Positions 9,972-21,861 of a stretch of 64,000 bases of DNA are shown piece after piece. Source of the DNA: Sesamum alatum (Eukaryota; Streptophyta; Magnoliopsida; Lamiales; Pedaliaceae); contig JACGWO010000011.1 of the NCBI GenBank assembly GCA_034509735.1, positions 13,549,866-13,613,865 of the forward strand, read 5' to 3'. The position numbers and the translations under genes were made by a program. The notes below the pieces were generated by a model. It searched no databases, was not told where the DNA came from, and saw only the letters and a list, made by a program, of their open reading frames with translations. Each line of letters opens with the position of its first letter. Positions within the stretch are counted from its first letter, which is position 1.

Positions 9972-12262
9972 CACAAACGAAAACGTGATGATCATAATAA
10001 CGCACAGATATGGCATGCGAGGTTAGGTCATATCTCTAAAGATAGGATAAGAAGGTTTGTGGACTCAAAGAGTTTAGAATAGACAATTTGCACAACCTAC
10101 CGACCTGCGAATCCTGTCTAAAGGGAAAGATGACCAAGAAACCCTTTGTTAGACAAAGTACGCTAGCCAGTGGTCTATTGGATTTGATCCATACAGATGT
10201 CTGTGGTCCACTAAATACTCAGGCTAGAGGTGGGTACTCGTACTTCATAACCTTTACCGATGATCACTCACGGTATGGTTATGTTTACCTGATGAGGTAC
10301 AAGTCTGAAGCCTTTGGAAGGTTTAAGGAATACAGACTTGAAGTAGAGAACCAAACCGGTCGAAAGATCAAAGCCCTTCGGTCGGACCGAGGTGGAGAGT
10401 ATTTGAGTGGTGAGTTTACTGATTATCTAAAAGAGAATGGGATTCTCTCTCAGTGGACCCCTCCTGGAACACCGCAGCTTAATGGTGTGTCTGGAAGGAG
10501 GAATCGGACCTTGTTGGACATGGTCCGATCCATGATGAGTTTTACCGAACTACCCCTTTCCTTCTAGGGATACGCTCTTGAGACGGCGGCCAAAGTTTTG
10601 AACTTGGCGCCATCTAAAAGGGTATCCCAGGTGCCATATGAGATATGGCATGGCAAGCCTGCCTCCTACAAATACTTGAAAGTGTGGGGTTGCCCCGCAT
10701 ATGTCAAGAGATTAGTGGGAGATAAACTGGACTCGAGGTTTAGTTTATGCAGGTTCATCGGCTATCCGAAAGAAACTGCGGGGTATTATTTCTATGATCC
10801 CTCCGAGCAAAAGGTTTTTGTCTCGCGAAACGCAGTGTTCTTGGAAAAAGGTTTTCCATCGGATAGTCGACGCGATGAGGTGCTCCTTGAGGAATCAAAT
10901 GAGGAACCCCAAGAGGCGGCAGTGACATCTGAGCCTGAAGTTCCCACTGATATTGTTCCAGTCCTCCGTAGGTCGGCCAAAGTATCCCATGAACCTGATA
11001 GGTATGGATTTCTGGGCCTGACCAGTCAGTTGGATAATGATCCAAAGACGTACGGAGAAGCGATGTCGGACATCGATTCGGACAAGTGGCTTGAGGCCAT
11101 GAAATCCGAGATGGACTCGATCGGTACAAACAAGGTTTGGACCCTAGCAGATCCACCAAAAGGGGTTAAACCCGAAGCTGGAACATATGTTTTGATGAAG
11201 TCATACGGGGATATGATTTCATCAAGAACGAGTCCGATCCTTGTGTATACAAGAAGATCAGTGGGAGCTCAGTTGCGTTTTCTGGTGCTTTACGTGGATG
11301 ACATCTTGCTCATTGGGAATGATGCTAAGATGTTGGTACCACTAAAGCTTGGCTGTCAATGCAATTCTCCATGAAGGATATGGGCGAGGCATCCTACATC
11401 CTTGGCATCAAGATCTATAGGGATAGATCTAAAAGGATGTTAGGAATGGCCCAGTCCTCGTACATTGAGAAAGTCTTGAAGAGATTCAAGATGGAGAACT
11501 CAAAACGAGGATTCCTTCCAATGAGGCATGGAATTAAGTTATCCAAGAAGCAGTCTCCTAAGACTGATGAGAAGCTTAAACGGGTGTTGGACATCCCTTA
11601 TGCTTCAGCCGTAGGCAGCATACAGTATGTTGTTCAATGCACTAGACTTGATGTGGCTTTCGCTTTGATCGTAACAAGTCGATATCAGTCGTGTGCCCGG
11701 GAGGCACACTGGAGTGCAGTCAAGACTATCCTGAAGTACCTGAATAGGACTAAGGATATGTTCTTGATCTACGGCGGTGGAGAGTTGATACTGGAAGGCT
11801 ATAGCGACGCTAGCTTCCAGTCGGATGACGATGATGCCAAATCTCAGTTTGGTTTTGTATTTAGACTAAATGGTGGCGTGGTTACTTGGAAGGGTTCCAA
11901 GCAGGCTACCACGGCGGACTCCACCATAGAGTTTTGAATACATAGCGGCTTTGGAAGCTGCTAAGGAGTGGTTTGGTTGATGAGCTACATCCAAGGGTTG
12001 GATGTAGTACCTAGCATTGCTAAGCCTGTAATTATCTTTTATGATAACAACGGGGCGATAGCGCTAGCAAAGGAACCGAGATCTCATCACGATCCAAGTA
12101 TATTCTTAGACGCTACCATCTACTTAGAGAGATGGATAGCAGGACTGACGTTCGGTTGGACCGAGTCAGCTCCGCAGAAAACATAGCAGATCCACTTGCT
12201 AAGCCCATGTCGCAAGTTGCCCATACTCACCATCTGAATAAGAGGTTCGAGGTCAATGGGTG
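9972..12262 (+). pseudogene. Ty1/copia (SIRE-like) pol relic: integrase, RT, RNase H
   Basis: The frame opens with the integrase zinc-binding HHCC region (WHARLGH near 10012, then CESC/CLKGK near 10106-10130). The core follows, with Asp in HTDVCGP (near 10190) and Asp in RSDRGGEY (near 10380); the third acidic residue is Gly (NGVSGRRNRT, near 10480-10510) where the family has Glu. A TAG at 10565 interrupts it. The RT is missing roughly 100 residues after KGVKP (near 11160-11180), then shifts frame before FLVLYVDD (near 11280-11300). Palm, connection and RNase H follow to ADPLAKPMSQ and a TGA at 12260-12262, with further stops near 11935 and in between. Gag and protease are absent. Polypurine AGTGGGAGA (about 12278-12286) and an LTR follow. 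It cannot transpose by itself. Confidence 0.95.
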
Positions 12263-12287
12263 ATTGGCTTTAGGTCAAGTGGGAGAT

Positions 12288-14526
12288 TGTTGGAATAGGT
12301 GACCAGAAAGCCAATAGGTTTGGCAATTTGTAACCTATCCGACAACTTGATGTGAATGTAATATTATTATGTGATGAATAAGATGAGTGTTCGTCATCAA
12401 TTGTACCTTCTTCGTTGCGCTCATCTTACATTTGTTAAAATGGTGTTTAACTTATATCGCAACAAAGCCCACAGACCATGGATAACAACTCGTGCAGTTG
12501 GGCCACGCATTGGATGGTGGTCATGAAACCAACTGATTAAGAGTTGGGTCTGAAACGTTCCAAGTCGAGGACCTCGAGACAGGGCATCGAGATTCCTATT
12601 GAGACTTGCGTCAAGAGTCGTGTTCATTGGATGAGTGCCGTGTTTCATCGGCGACAGGCGTGGGACGCCTACACGATCTTGATGGGTTGGTCGACTGGGG
12701 TCGAGCCGACTGGACTGACTCGCGGGGATCATCATATGGAAGCCTTGGAGGCTTGGTCGGTATGATTGGTTTTCCCCGGTTCCGATAGTACGGGAGTAAT
12801 CCTCAGACTTGAGGAATCATGGCAGTCACGTGCACAGGACGGCTGTATCTTGGATCTGGCGAGAGGTAATCATTCTGTAAGATGATTATCATAAGCCTTG
12901 TCCAGTGCAGTCAGAATGTGTAGCGAGGACGGTGGATTCCAAGAAGAGGATCCGTCCCCTGTCAGTATGTGACAGAGGTATCTCCTATGCACTCGGAGAC
13001 ACGTTCATGCTGTTTGAAGCTGTGGCCACAGTGGTTGGTCGAACAGGGAATGGTTCCCTGTGTCGACGCAATGAGGCATACGTGGTCTCGAGTATTAAGC
13101 ATAGATGCCTAGTCAAGGATGGGAACCGACGCCTAATTCCATACCCTAGACTAAGGCCGGGAGACGGTAGACGGAAGGATCGTACCCGTACGGAATCGGC
13201 GCCTAAATGTTCACGCCAATTCACCTAGTCTCTAGTGCCATGGACCGTTGCTAGACGGCCACCCATGGTAACGGGCCCTTGTGGGACACGGGCCCAAATC
13301 TAGCTGAGGGTGAACCTAAAGGGTCACACACAAATCACCGAGGAGGTTGAGAGATCGACTTGGAGTCAATCTCGAAGGATAAAATAAGTAATTGGATTAC
13401 TTAAGGGAAAGTCCATTGGATGGACGGGCCGATATTGTATCGGGCTTTCATTTAATCGGTAAATTGAATTTTCGATTAAATATGGAAAGTTGAGATGTTG
13501 AGACGTTGGATCTTTTAATTGGATTAAAAGATCAACGGGAATAATTTAAGTGGACATTAAATTGGATTTAATATTGGGTTCGTCGTAATTGGATTACGAT
13601 AAAACCCGGTCCGTTAAATTATACCCGAGAGGAGAAATAATTCCTAATTTGGAATAGGAAGAAGTTGGACTTCTTCCCTTAATTAAACATAGCCGACATG
13701 CTCCCTTGGAGGAAGCAAAATCAGCCATGTTTCATGCTAGGTGGTATGTTGACTTGTCTCTTTTGGAAAGAGACAAATCAACTCCAATCAAGCTCTTCCC
13801 TTTTGGTATGATTTGATCATACCATAAATTTTGGTAGGCTTGATTGAAGAATTGATGGTGATTGATTGGAATGAATCTAGACATCCTTGGATGAACCTAG
13901 ACACATTCCAATAATCACATTAATTATGTATATATATTAGAATATACAACACCTAGCATAAGTGATTAATTATTCATCTTTTTCTAGGAAAAAGAGAAGA
14001 CAAAAATCCTCTCCTCTCTCTGAATTTTCGTGCTCCCTCCCTCTCTTACACTTGTATTCTTCACTTGATTTTGAATCAAGAAGAAGAACAAAGTAAGTTT
14101 AAGAGAACACTAATTCATAGTGTTCTTCTCTTAAACCGATTCCTTCCTAAACCCGTTCTTTTCTAGCAAGAAGAACGTGTGTTTCTTCCGGTGTGGTGTG
14201 GATCACCTTTGGAGAATCCATACGTTTGGATTTCGTGAGCATTCCGGAGAAGGAACAACGCTAGTAGCCGGGAGCATACGCTAAACAATCAAAGGTAACG
14301 GTTTATTACGCTTTGATTGATTCCATTTATATATCTATGCCCTATGTGTTTAAATATATGTTTTAATATTTACACATCCTACATCGAACGCCCGGTTGAG
14401 CACCCAAGGATACACCCCTTGGGATTCGCGTATTTTGAATTTTATTTAAATTTACTCAATTTTCGCTTTTCTCGCTTCCGCTCGCGCTCCCGGGCGGATC
14501 CGCTTGTCCTTCAGCTACGACTATCA
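12288..14526 (+). mobile_element. Long 3' LTR of the SIRE-like copia element
   Basis: Begins TGTTGGAATAGGTGACC two bases after the polypurine AGTGGGAGA. It shares the internal blocks of the 2339-bp solo LTR at 1973-4311 (see there). The end is uncertain: I place it at CTACGACTATCA (14526), which gives 2239 bp, because no clean inverted TAACA terminus is visible and the 5' LTR is gone. Several open frames on both strands between 12421 and 13228 and one at 14317-14529 lie inside the LTR and show no family resemblance. Near 13990-14300 there is a pyrimidine-rich then GAAGAA-rich leader-like stretch. Confidence 0.8.
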
Positions 14527-15880
14527 TAGTAATTTAAATTTTTTTATGAATTTAATATTTTTATTTACTAAATTAATTAATTAAATTTTGATAGGGGTAA
14601 GCTAAATTGCTGGCTTTGTCGCTGATTGGTACACATTTTTTATAAAAAAGAATTAAATGGTATGTTGTAATTATTCATATAGTTAACGGACAAAGTATCT
14701 GATTCGCGTTGGGGATTGCTAGAACCTCCAGGATAGTTCAATTCAGATAAGTTCTTGGGACATGAGAAAATAAATGCATGTTAGGTTTGCCGGGAGTTCT
14801 TCAACTAAAGTCTTTTGAAATTTAAGTTAGTCGGGTGCGAGATCAGGGGGGAAAGATGAGAAATATTCTCTTAATAAAGGACTTACTTTGCCCCAGTAAT
14901 GGTTACGGAGTATTTATAAAGCCACATGTTCATACTTACATGGTACCACGTGTCGTGATCTTAACTTTTCAAGTATTAAGTAATTATGGTCGTGGTTGCA
15001 TCTCATCTGGTCGAGTCAATCACATCGGGTAAAAAATGCTCGGATCCTTGTTCTGTTTGGGCATTTTGAAATCTTTTGGTTGTGGTTGTGAATAATCAGG
15101 TCGGGTTGGTTGTGTTGGGTGAAAAGTGCCTGAATTCTTTTTTTATTTGGACGTTTGATATCGTACGAGAAATATTTTTATATTTTTAAAACTCCCTCTT
15201 ATTAGATTTCTATAGGGCACTGAATGTAACATGAACTGTAACCTTAGTTCAAGTTATACTTTGTCTATTTTAGTACAAATACAAATTATCAACAATTTCG
15301 ATTAAGTAATTATTTATAGATCACGTGAAAAGATAGTAAAATTATTGATAACTTAAGACAACTTTTCACAGGTTTATATACTTGCATAGGATACACAAAA
15401 TTGAATAAAAAGAATACAATAAAATTTAAAATAAAAAAATCAATCCCAAAAATAATCATGTTAAAAACCCCACGTAGAAGAAGCATAGGATCCACTAGAA
15501 ATCGAGGGGTAAAATGGTAAAACCACGTGAGAGCCTACGACTCTATTATGGTCCCCTTCCTTCAAACTCGTAGTTCTCTTTTAAACTCGCATCCTTTTAG
15601 GGACGCGACACGTCGCACATGCAAAAACGTGACTTTCCGACACCTAACCTCGCCACATCTGGGCCCCACTTTTTCACCAAAACAATCAAAGCAAAAAGTC
15701 CATTTTTGACCGTCAATCAGTACGACCGTCTCTGAGTCCCCACCATCTTTTACTGTCCCCCTTCCGACACTGAATCAAGAATCAGTCAGCAAAGCCAGCC
15801 ACCCATCCACACCTTGAAATTACCATAATACCCTCGTAGACAAGAACACCATTGTAATAAAAAAAACAGAGGAATACCCT
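14527..15880. other. Intergenic, downstream of SMAX1
   Basis: No gene recognised. 15500-15800 is richer in GC than its surroundings and contains CACGTG, GACACGTCGC and GGGCCCCAC words. These are common in plant promoters, but no coding region follows on the plus strand. Short open frames at 14835-15032, 15310-15495 and 15527-15709 have no support. Confidence 0.5.
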
Positions 15881-15884
15881 CATT

Positions 15885-15890
15885 TTTATT
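15885..15890 (-). terminator. Candidate poly(A) signal of SMAX1
   Basis: AATAAA on the minus strand, about 360 bases below the SMAX1 stop codon at 16247-16249, in the T/A-rich context usual for plant 3' ends. The intervening 3' UTR is T-rich and holds no competing canonical AATAAA that I noticed nearer the stop. The choice is inferred. Confidence 0.45.
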
Positions 15891-16246
15891 GATCATCATC
15901 ATCATTATCATATATCCAGTTCCATGTTGTAATAATAATAACAATAATTAATAATTAATAATAATACTAAACATTTATATGCTAGAAAAAGGGAAAAAGG
16001 AATTAACAAATACTAAGGTAACAAAAACAAAAAAACAAGTGAGTGATGTTGGAAGATTCGTTAACCTGTCAACATCTCACGCTTAACGGTTTTGTCTTTT
16101 TTTTTTTTTATCTCTTTACTTTTTACCCCTCCTCTCTCTCTTCCCTGACACTCTAAAATCCTGCCATATAGTTGCAGTATTTACACAACCGCCCCAACAA
16201 AACCTGGAAATATCGTTTGTACCCCGCGAGCGAGCGTCGACGACTC

Positions 16247-19200
16247 TCATACAAGGATGCTACTAGGCAACCAATCTGCATTGCCTGTGCTCTTGCCCCG
16301 GTTGCCGGAGTTCGACTCTACCACCAGACGAACCACTGAGCCACTCCGGTCACCGGTTGGGAGTTGTGCCTTGAGCTGATCGAAACTCGGGGCGAGAACG
16401 TTCTCTATCCATTCTTCTAGACTCGTCCGGTCGTGCCATAGCCCTCCTAAGATCTTGTCTAGGACATCATCTTCTACTTCTATCGGCAAATTTTCATCTA
16501 CGGCCATTGAGAATTTCACGGCTATCGTTTTCTTGATCTCACGTCGAACAAAGGTGGAGTCGACGGGCTTGAATACTATGGAATCATCGACGTTGCTGAC
16601 CAGCTCATGAGGCACTGATGTAACGGAGAAGTGTCTGTTGACATGGCCGAGTTCATCCTCATGGTCTATGGTGAGGTCACTTGAATTGTGAGATCCATCT
16701 GTTTTATCATCTTCTGTGTAAGTTGCTGCAAGATTGAGGTCCAAAGAGAGGCCGGGCCCGATTTCCTTTCTTGGCTTCAATGACCTATCTTCGTCGTGCA
16801 ACCAGTGTGCTCGTCGTTTGGCGCTCTTTTCTCTTACTATTAGTCCCAACTGCCAACTGCCGCCTGCTATAGAGGCGAGTTTCCTCTCGTCCACGAAGTG
16901 ACCGTCTCTTAAAGCTTCAGGATTAGTTGTAGACCAATCTCCAGTTACGATGAATACCGCGTTACCAAGACCGACTTCACGACCATGAGAATCGGTAAGC
17001 CTGCCTCTCTCGATTGCTCGTTTTATGTTCCCACGCACCAGCATATCCGTTTCATCAATGTCCTCGAGCATAATGACCGAAAATGGATTTCTTCGGACTG
17101 CCTCTGCAATACGATCAAGTGCTGTCTTACCACGGAAATTTGTATCTGATTCCTCATCGTCCCGTCGTCTGCCGAGACATATCATTATTGGACTAGTCCC
17201 ACATATCTGCTCAGCTAGCACTGATGCCATCTTCTTCTTCCCAACTCTATCCGGCCCCGTGAATAATAACCATATGTCGCCCCTCGATCCAGCCCCACGG
17301 CGCTTTCCGTTGCCCAGTCTGCATCGTGTAATGGCTGAAGCCACTGCTGAGGCTGCTTCTGCCTGCCACCATGCTTTTTCCATGAGGCCCTTGAGGAGTT
17401 TCTTGTATGTATCAGCATCCAAAGCATTAGAAAATTTTTCAAGCAACTTAGTCTGTGGTTCCGAAGAGATACAACCAAGGAAGTCTTTAGCCTGATCGCC
17501 CGTTGCTTTCTCAGGGATGCTATCTGGTCCTTTCCGTCCGAGGACCAGATCCGTCCTCACGGGACTTGCCGGAGGGCTATTGTCACGGTCTCCCGGTTGG
17601 CTGGTAACTTGGTTCATGTTCAGCTGTAGAGCTTCTCCTAGAGGTTTGTTCATCTGCAACTTAGGCTGGAATGGGGGACGTGAGAGCAAGTTCGGGTTAT
17701 ACAAACTCGTCATAGATAGAGCCGGCAGACCAGTCCTATCAGATCGAGCAGTTTGATGAAAGTTAGGGTGCAGATGCAAGCACGTATCTCTCCATTTCTT
17801 CTGCAACTCTTGAGTCTTCTGCTTGGAAAGCAGTCCTTGATCCTTCCCCTGTAAAAACATGACAAATATCAGCTTATCCGTAATTTCAATCAAAATTACT
17901 TGTTCCAAAATCTTAAATTCAACGGGCACGTACCTGTGATTCATCTGTCGTTTTAGCATCAGTGCCATTCAGTTTGGCATTCTGCAACCACTGCGGCAGA
18001 GAAGGTCGAGTCGTTTCCTGTTTAGCTGCAGAAAATGACTTCTCAATGGCTGCAAGTTTAGCCAGCTCTTTCTCATAATTCTCTGAACATTGAGGGCAGA
18101 AGGTCGATCTTTGAGCCGGATCTGCGTTTTCTGATACACGCCTTGTTAAAGAAGGCAGTGGAGCTGGAACAGCCCTCGAGGGATTCAAAGACTGCGCTGG
18201 ACTGCTCAAAATTCTCTCATTTCCAAGCCTGATTACAAAATACCACACATCAGAAGATCAATATGATAAACGATTTCGACAAAAGAAGAATACTTAGTAC
18301 CTGATTCAAGCGTTTACTATAGTCAAAAAAGGAAACCACAAACATATGTCTCTAAACAATTTCAATCTGCTAATCTTGATGAAGTATGAACAACTAGAAG
18401 CAAGGAATGTTGTTATCTTTGCTATACATATTTCAACTTCTAAAACAAGCTAGTTCACAAAATTCATATTACTTTTCCCAATCTACAGATGAAACTACTG
18501 CACTCAGAGACTAATTCATGACGGACTCCAGATACGAAAGCACATCAGATATGCAATTCCATTGAACTGTCAATTCAAATCCAGCATGTAGCAAAAGACT
18601 CAATGAGTTCATGTAAGCAAATTAAACATCAGGGCTTAAAGGACTAGATAAACTGTAGCTAATTCAAGCACCATCTTCATAAAACTGATTCAAGAATATA
18701 CCTTGGAAACATCCCGGGAAGAGGCGATCTCGAAGCAATAGGCACAGCCTGCAGATCCCAATCATTTTCCATGGTGGAATGATAAACCTGGCACCTCAAG
18801 TAAGTCTCGCAAGTCGCAGTTCCGATGAACCAAAGTTTATTACTACCCTCATTAGCACCATCTCCGCTACCGAACCTTGCCAATAACCTCGTCATTTCCA
18901 CTACCGCCGCCCTCCCTGTCTCTGAAACCACGGGCTGCTTCTGTTGCTGCTGCTGCACCCCACCTAAACTCACCGGCTGCTCCACCAGCCACTTCAAATC
19001 ACCCAAATCAAGAATCACCCCTCCACTCCTAATCCTACTCTCAATCACCACTCCTAATTCCTCAATTTTCGCCGCTATCTGATTCTTATCGGATAAAATC
19101 TCTTTCTCCAAAGTTAGAACTTGAACATTCTTGAAAATCCCATCATTTCCTAATTCCTTGTTCTCTACCTTCCTCAAGAATTCCTTCACCAGAGCCTCAG

Positions 19201-20005
19201 GCTCTGAATCACCTACCAAAACAGGGTTCCTTTTCTTGCTTCTCACCATAATCTCCAAAACCTTCTTCACTTCCTCACCCTTCTGATTACCAATCTGGGC
19301 TGCAGCCCCTTGCTGCAACCGCGGATTTAAATACACGTTCCGATTGGCTGATGGGATAATCGGAGACGGATTCTGAGCCATCGGCGTTGTTAATTGGCCC
19401 GGAGTAGAGAGCATTCTTGGCCCAATTCCTCCGAAATTCGCTCCAAAACTCACATTCCCACCGGCAACAGGATGCTGCTGATGGGCATGGGTGTTGGAAT
19501 TATTCAACGACTGCTCAATGGTGGCTTTTACAGCTGGGCTAGAAAAGCTGGCTTCCCTCATCACGCGGCTGACGCTAGGATCATCGAGGATGGAAATAAT
19601 CAGCTGCTCAAGCTCCACTTTCACGGCGAGAAGCGGCTGCTGTTGCTGTTCAGGGCAGCCGCGCCGCTGATGGGCCTGAGCCCGCTTGAGGGCTGCCATG
19701 AGGGCATTTGAGATCGGCGGCTCCAATCCCGGGCCCCCCGTGCTCTGAGCCGTCGGCAGCCGCTCCAACGCCACACTGAAACAGAGTTCCAACGCGCGGC
19801 ACTGGAGCGGGTGGCTGGAATTGGGGTGGGAACGGATACAAGCCTGCCTCAAGAATCCCGACGGCGACGCCAGCAGCGTCGCCGCCACGTGCAGCGGCGT
19901 CGTTTGGCCGTGGTTCCGGCGACTTGCCTCCGCTATGGAGTGGTTCAAAACGCTGGCAGCCTCCGGTGTTAGAGTCTGCTGAATAGTACTCAATCCTGCT
20001 CTCAT
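16247..20005 (-). CDS. SMAX1: SMAX1: SUPPRESSOR OF MAX2 1, Clp-ATPase-like repressor of karrikin/KAI2 signalling
   Basis: Three exons on the minus strand: 20005-18702, 18228-17934 and 17848-16247 (stop TGA). All four splice edges are GT/AG, and codon 435 (Arg) is split AG|G across intron 1. The joined CDS is 3201 nt, 1066 residues, uninterrupted. Residues 1-200 are the double Clp-N region, starting MRAGLSTIQQTLTPEA. A CPQC motif lies at 479-482. A degenerate Walker A (GPDRVGKK, 731-738), FRGKT (771-775) and LEDID (794-798) mark the C-terminal P-loop domain. An EAR repression motif LSLDLNL lies at 900-906. In the family, SMAX1 is a nuclear co-repressor bound by KAI2 and degraded through SCF-MAX2; it restrains germination and seedling light responses, and EAR contacts TOPLESS. 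The start is the first ATG on the transcript. Sequence matches SMAX1/SMXL2 far better than the D53/SMXL6-8 or SMXL3-5 groups. I cannot separate SMAX1 from a recent paralogue. Confidence 0.96.
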
Positions 20006-20520
20006 ATTCTTCCCCTTCTTCCTCAGAATCAATGATTGATTTCAAATTTCAACGGCAGACAAATCCAAACAAAGCCCAGAATTTCCCGTAATTACAAGCA
20101 ACTGGGAATTTCGAAAATTGCTCGGAAACACTGAAAAATCTGAACTTTAATGGCCGAACAATGCTTTTAAGGTAAAAGAAGCAGACCCACAAACTCCAGA
20201 GCAGGAAATTGAAATCTGAACCCAAACACTGAGAGAATCTTGAATTCTTGATTGTGCAGAATCAGATTGTTGGTTTTTGAGTTTCTAAATAGGATCTCTT
20301 CTAATCTATCCTCTGGTAATGGTTTTTCTTTCCTCCCCTGTGTATTATAAGGTCAGTATTTGAATATGTAAGACTAAAAAAGCTGTGTAAGAAATTCAAC
20401 GCGAAAAGGAAAGATCAGACCACCTCCTTCACACAAACTCCCTCCTCCTCCTCCTTCTCCCTTTCTCTCTCTAAAAACCTCTCTCTCTCTCTCTCTCTAA
20501 GAAGTTGATGATATGAGCAG
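20006..20520 (-). promoter_or_regulatory. SMAX1 5' leader and GA-rich upstream tract
   Basis: Upstream of the SMAX1 ATG the minus strand carries no ATG at all until about 20533, so there are no upstream ORFs across more than 500 bases. A TATA-like CCTTATAATAC lies near 20352-20342. Farther up, at about 20444-20504, is a long GA/TC tract (CT repeats on the plus strand), typical of plant core promoters and GAGA-binding BBR/BPC proteins. The true transcription start cannot be read from sequence. Confidence 0.5.
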
Positions 20521-20533
20521 TGAACGAACACAT

Positions 20534-21580
20534 ACACAAACCCCCGTCTCTTTCTCATTCAATACACCAAAGAAGGAAATATCCCTCCCCCTCAACTCCC
20601 ACATGAACACATAAAACAAATTATCAAAAACAAATGGTGATGGCATAATGACCTTTATTATTTTCTAATTTTACCTTTTCCCTCTCTGTGAGGATGACAT
20701 AATAATAATATTAATAATTAGAAAAGAAATTCTTTTTTTAAATATATTTTCTATAATAATAATAAAAAACAATAATAACAGCATAAAAAGCCAAGAGGGG
20801 TTATAAGTTTAAGCAGGAGGTGTCAGAGTGAGAGTGCATGCAGGCTTTGTTATCTTGTTTTTCCAAATGGGATTAAAAAGAGGGTATGAAGAATAAGGAA
20901 TTTATAGAAAACAGGGACATGAATGTACTTTCAGTTGCAAAGATTTCTGCAAAATAAATAAATAACATATGTTTCTTTCTTTTCTTTTTTTTTCTTATAT
21001 TTAATTTTATGTCGTCAGTACAGAAATATATTAACAACGTATGTATACTGTCATCTCAAATCAAATGAAGGGACGATCAAGTAACTTAATAATGACACTT
21101 TATTCCTGTGCAAGATAAGTTATAGGTTCGAGTTCTATGAAGGAAGTTGGAGAACCAGCTTTGATTCTCTTTAGTGAGAAATTTGAACCGAACAGCTTGT
21201 AACTACCAGAATTTGATCAAACTCTACAAATATTTGAGACATATATGATTGAAAATATATGATAAAATATTAATTAAACTGAAATAAAGAAATGCAATGA
21301 TGTTAGGGGAAGTGGGCTACCCTACTTTTGAGTGTAATCTTGTTTTAGGAGTAATTAATTAGGGTTCTTGATTTGTTAATTGGATAATTAAAATAAATAA
21401 ATAAACTTAGGAGTATATGCTCTTGCATCAAGAGATTAAAGTAATGGGGGGTTCTATTTTTAAAAAAGGAGATGATGGAAAGGTGAGGAAAGAAAGATAA
21501 AAGAACCTTTTTGGGGGGAAGATGAGGAGATTCATGAGTAGTAGTAAACCTTACTTTTATTTTTTGTTTTCTCTCTCTAA

Positions 21581-21611
<31 letters not shown>

Positions 21612-21861
21612 TTTTTTAGTTCCTTTCTCTCTCTACACAGAGCATGACAATGGATTGACTCCCTTTTTAGCCCTCATCTTGTTTTGTATTTAGTTCCCAT
21701 CTATCATTGACAAGGTGGAATCCCACATGCGCCGAGCCGCGCGTGTTGGCTACGCGTCCCACGTCGTGCTTAACGTCGTGTTTTTTGAGTTGGTTTTTAG
21801 TAAAGTCAGTTCGACCCAATGGTTGCATAATTGATTATGTGAAGAGTTATCTTTAGAATAA
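20534..21861. other. Upstream intergenic of SMAX1, no gene
   Basis: AT-rich spacer with AATAAT runs (20700-20790) and T-runs (21580-21620). About 21105-21200 has a weak tRNA-like piece (CAAGATAAGTTATAGGTTCGAGTTC) that may be a worn SINE head. Any distal SMAX1 promoter elements would lie here. Confidence 0.5.

Noticed and set aside
12421..13228. Five open frames of 60-107 codons in a GC-richer stretch
   Set aside because: They lie inside the copia LTR at 12288-14526, overlap on both strands and have no family resemblance.
15500..15800. Promoter of a plus-strand gene (CACGTG, GGGCCCCAC words)
   Set aside because: No coding region follows; the next sequence is the 3' UTR of SMAX1 on the other strand.
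16973..17760. Plus-strand and alternate minus-strand frames over SMAX1 exon 3 (17025-17495, 17517-17756, 17215-17478)
   Set aside because: They mirror a well-conserved real exon and resemble no family.
20006..20045. Longer N-terminus for SMAX1 starting at 20032, and an overlapping frame from 20045
   Set aside because: Both would have to start at TTG. The first ATG on the strand is at 20005 and matches the family's conserved MRAGLSTIQQ start.
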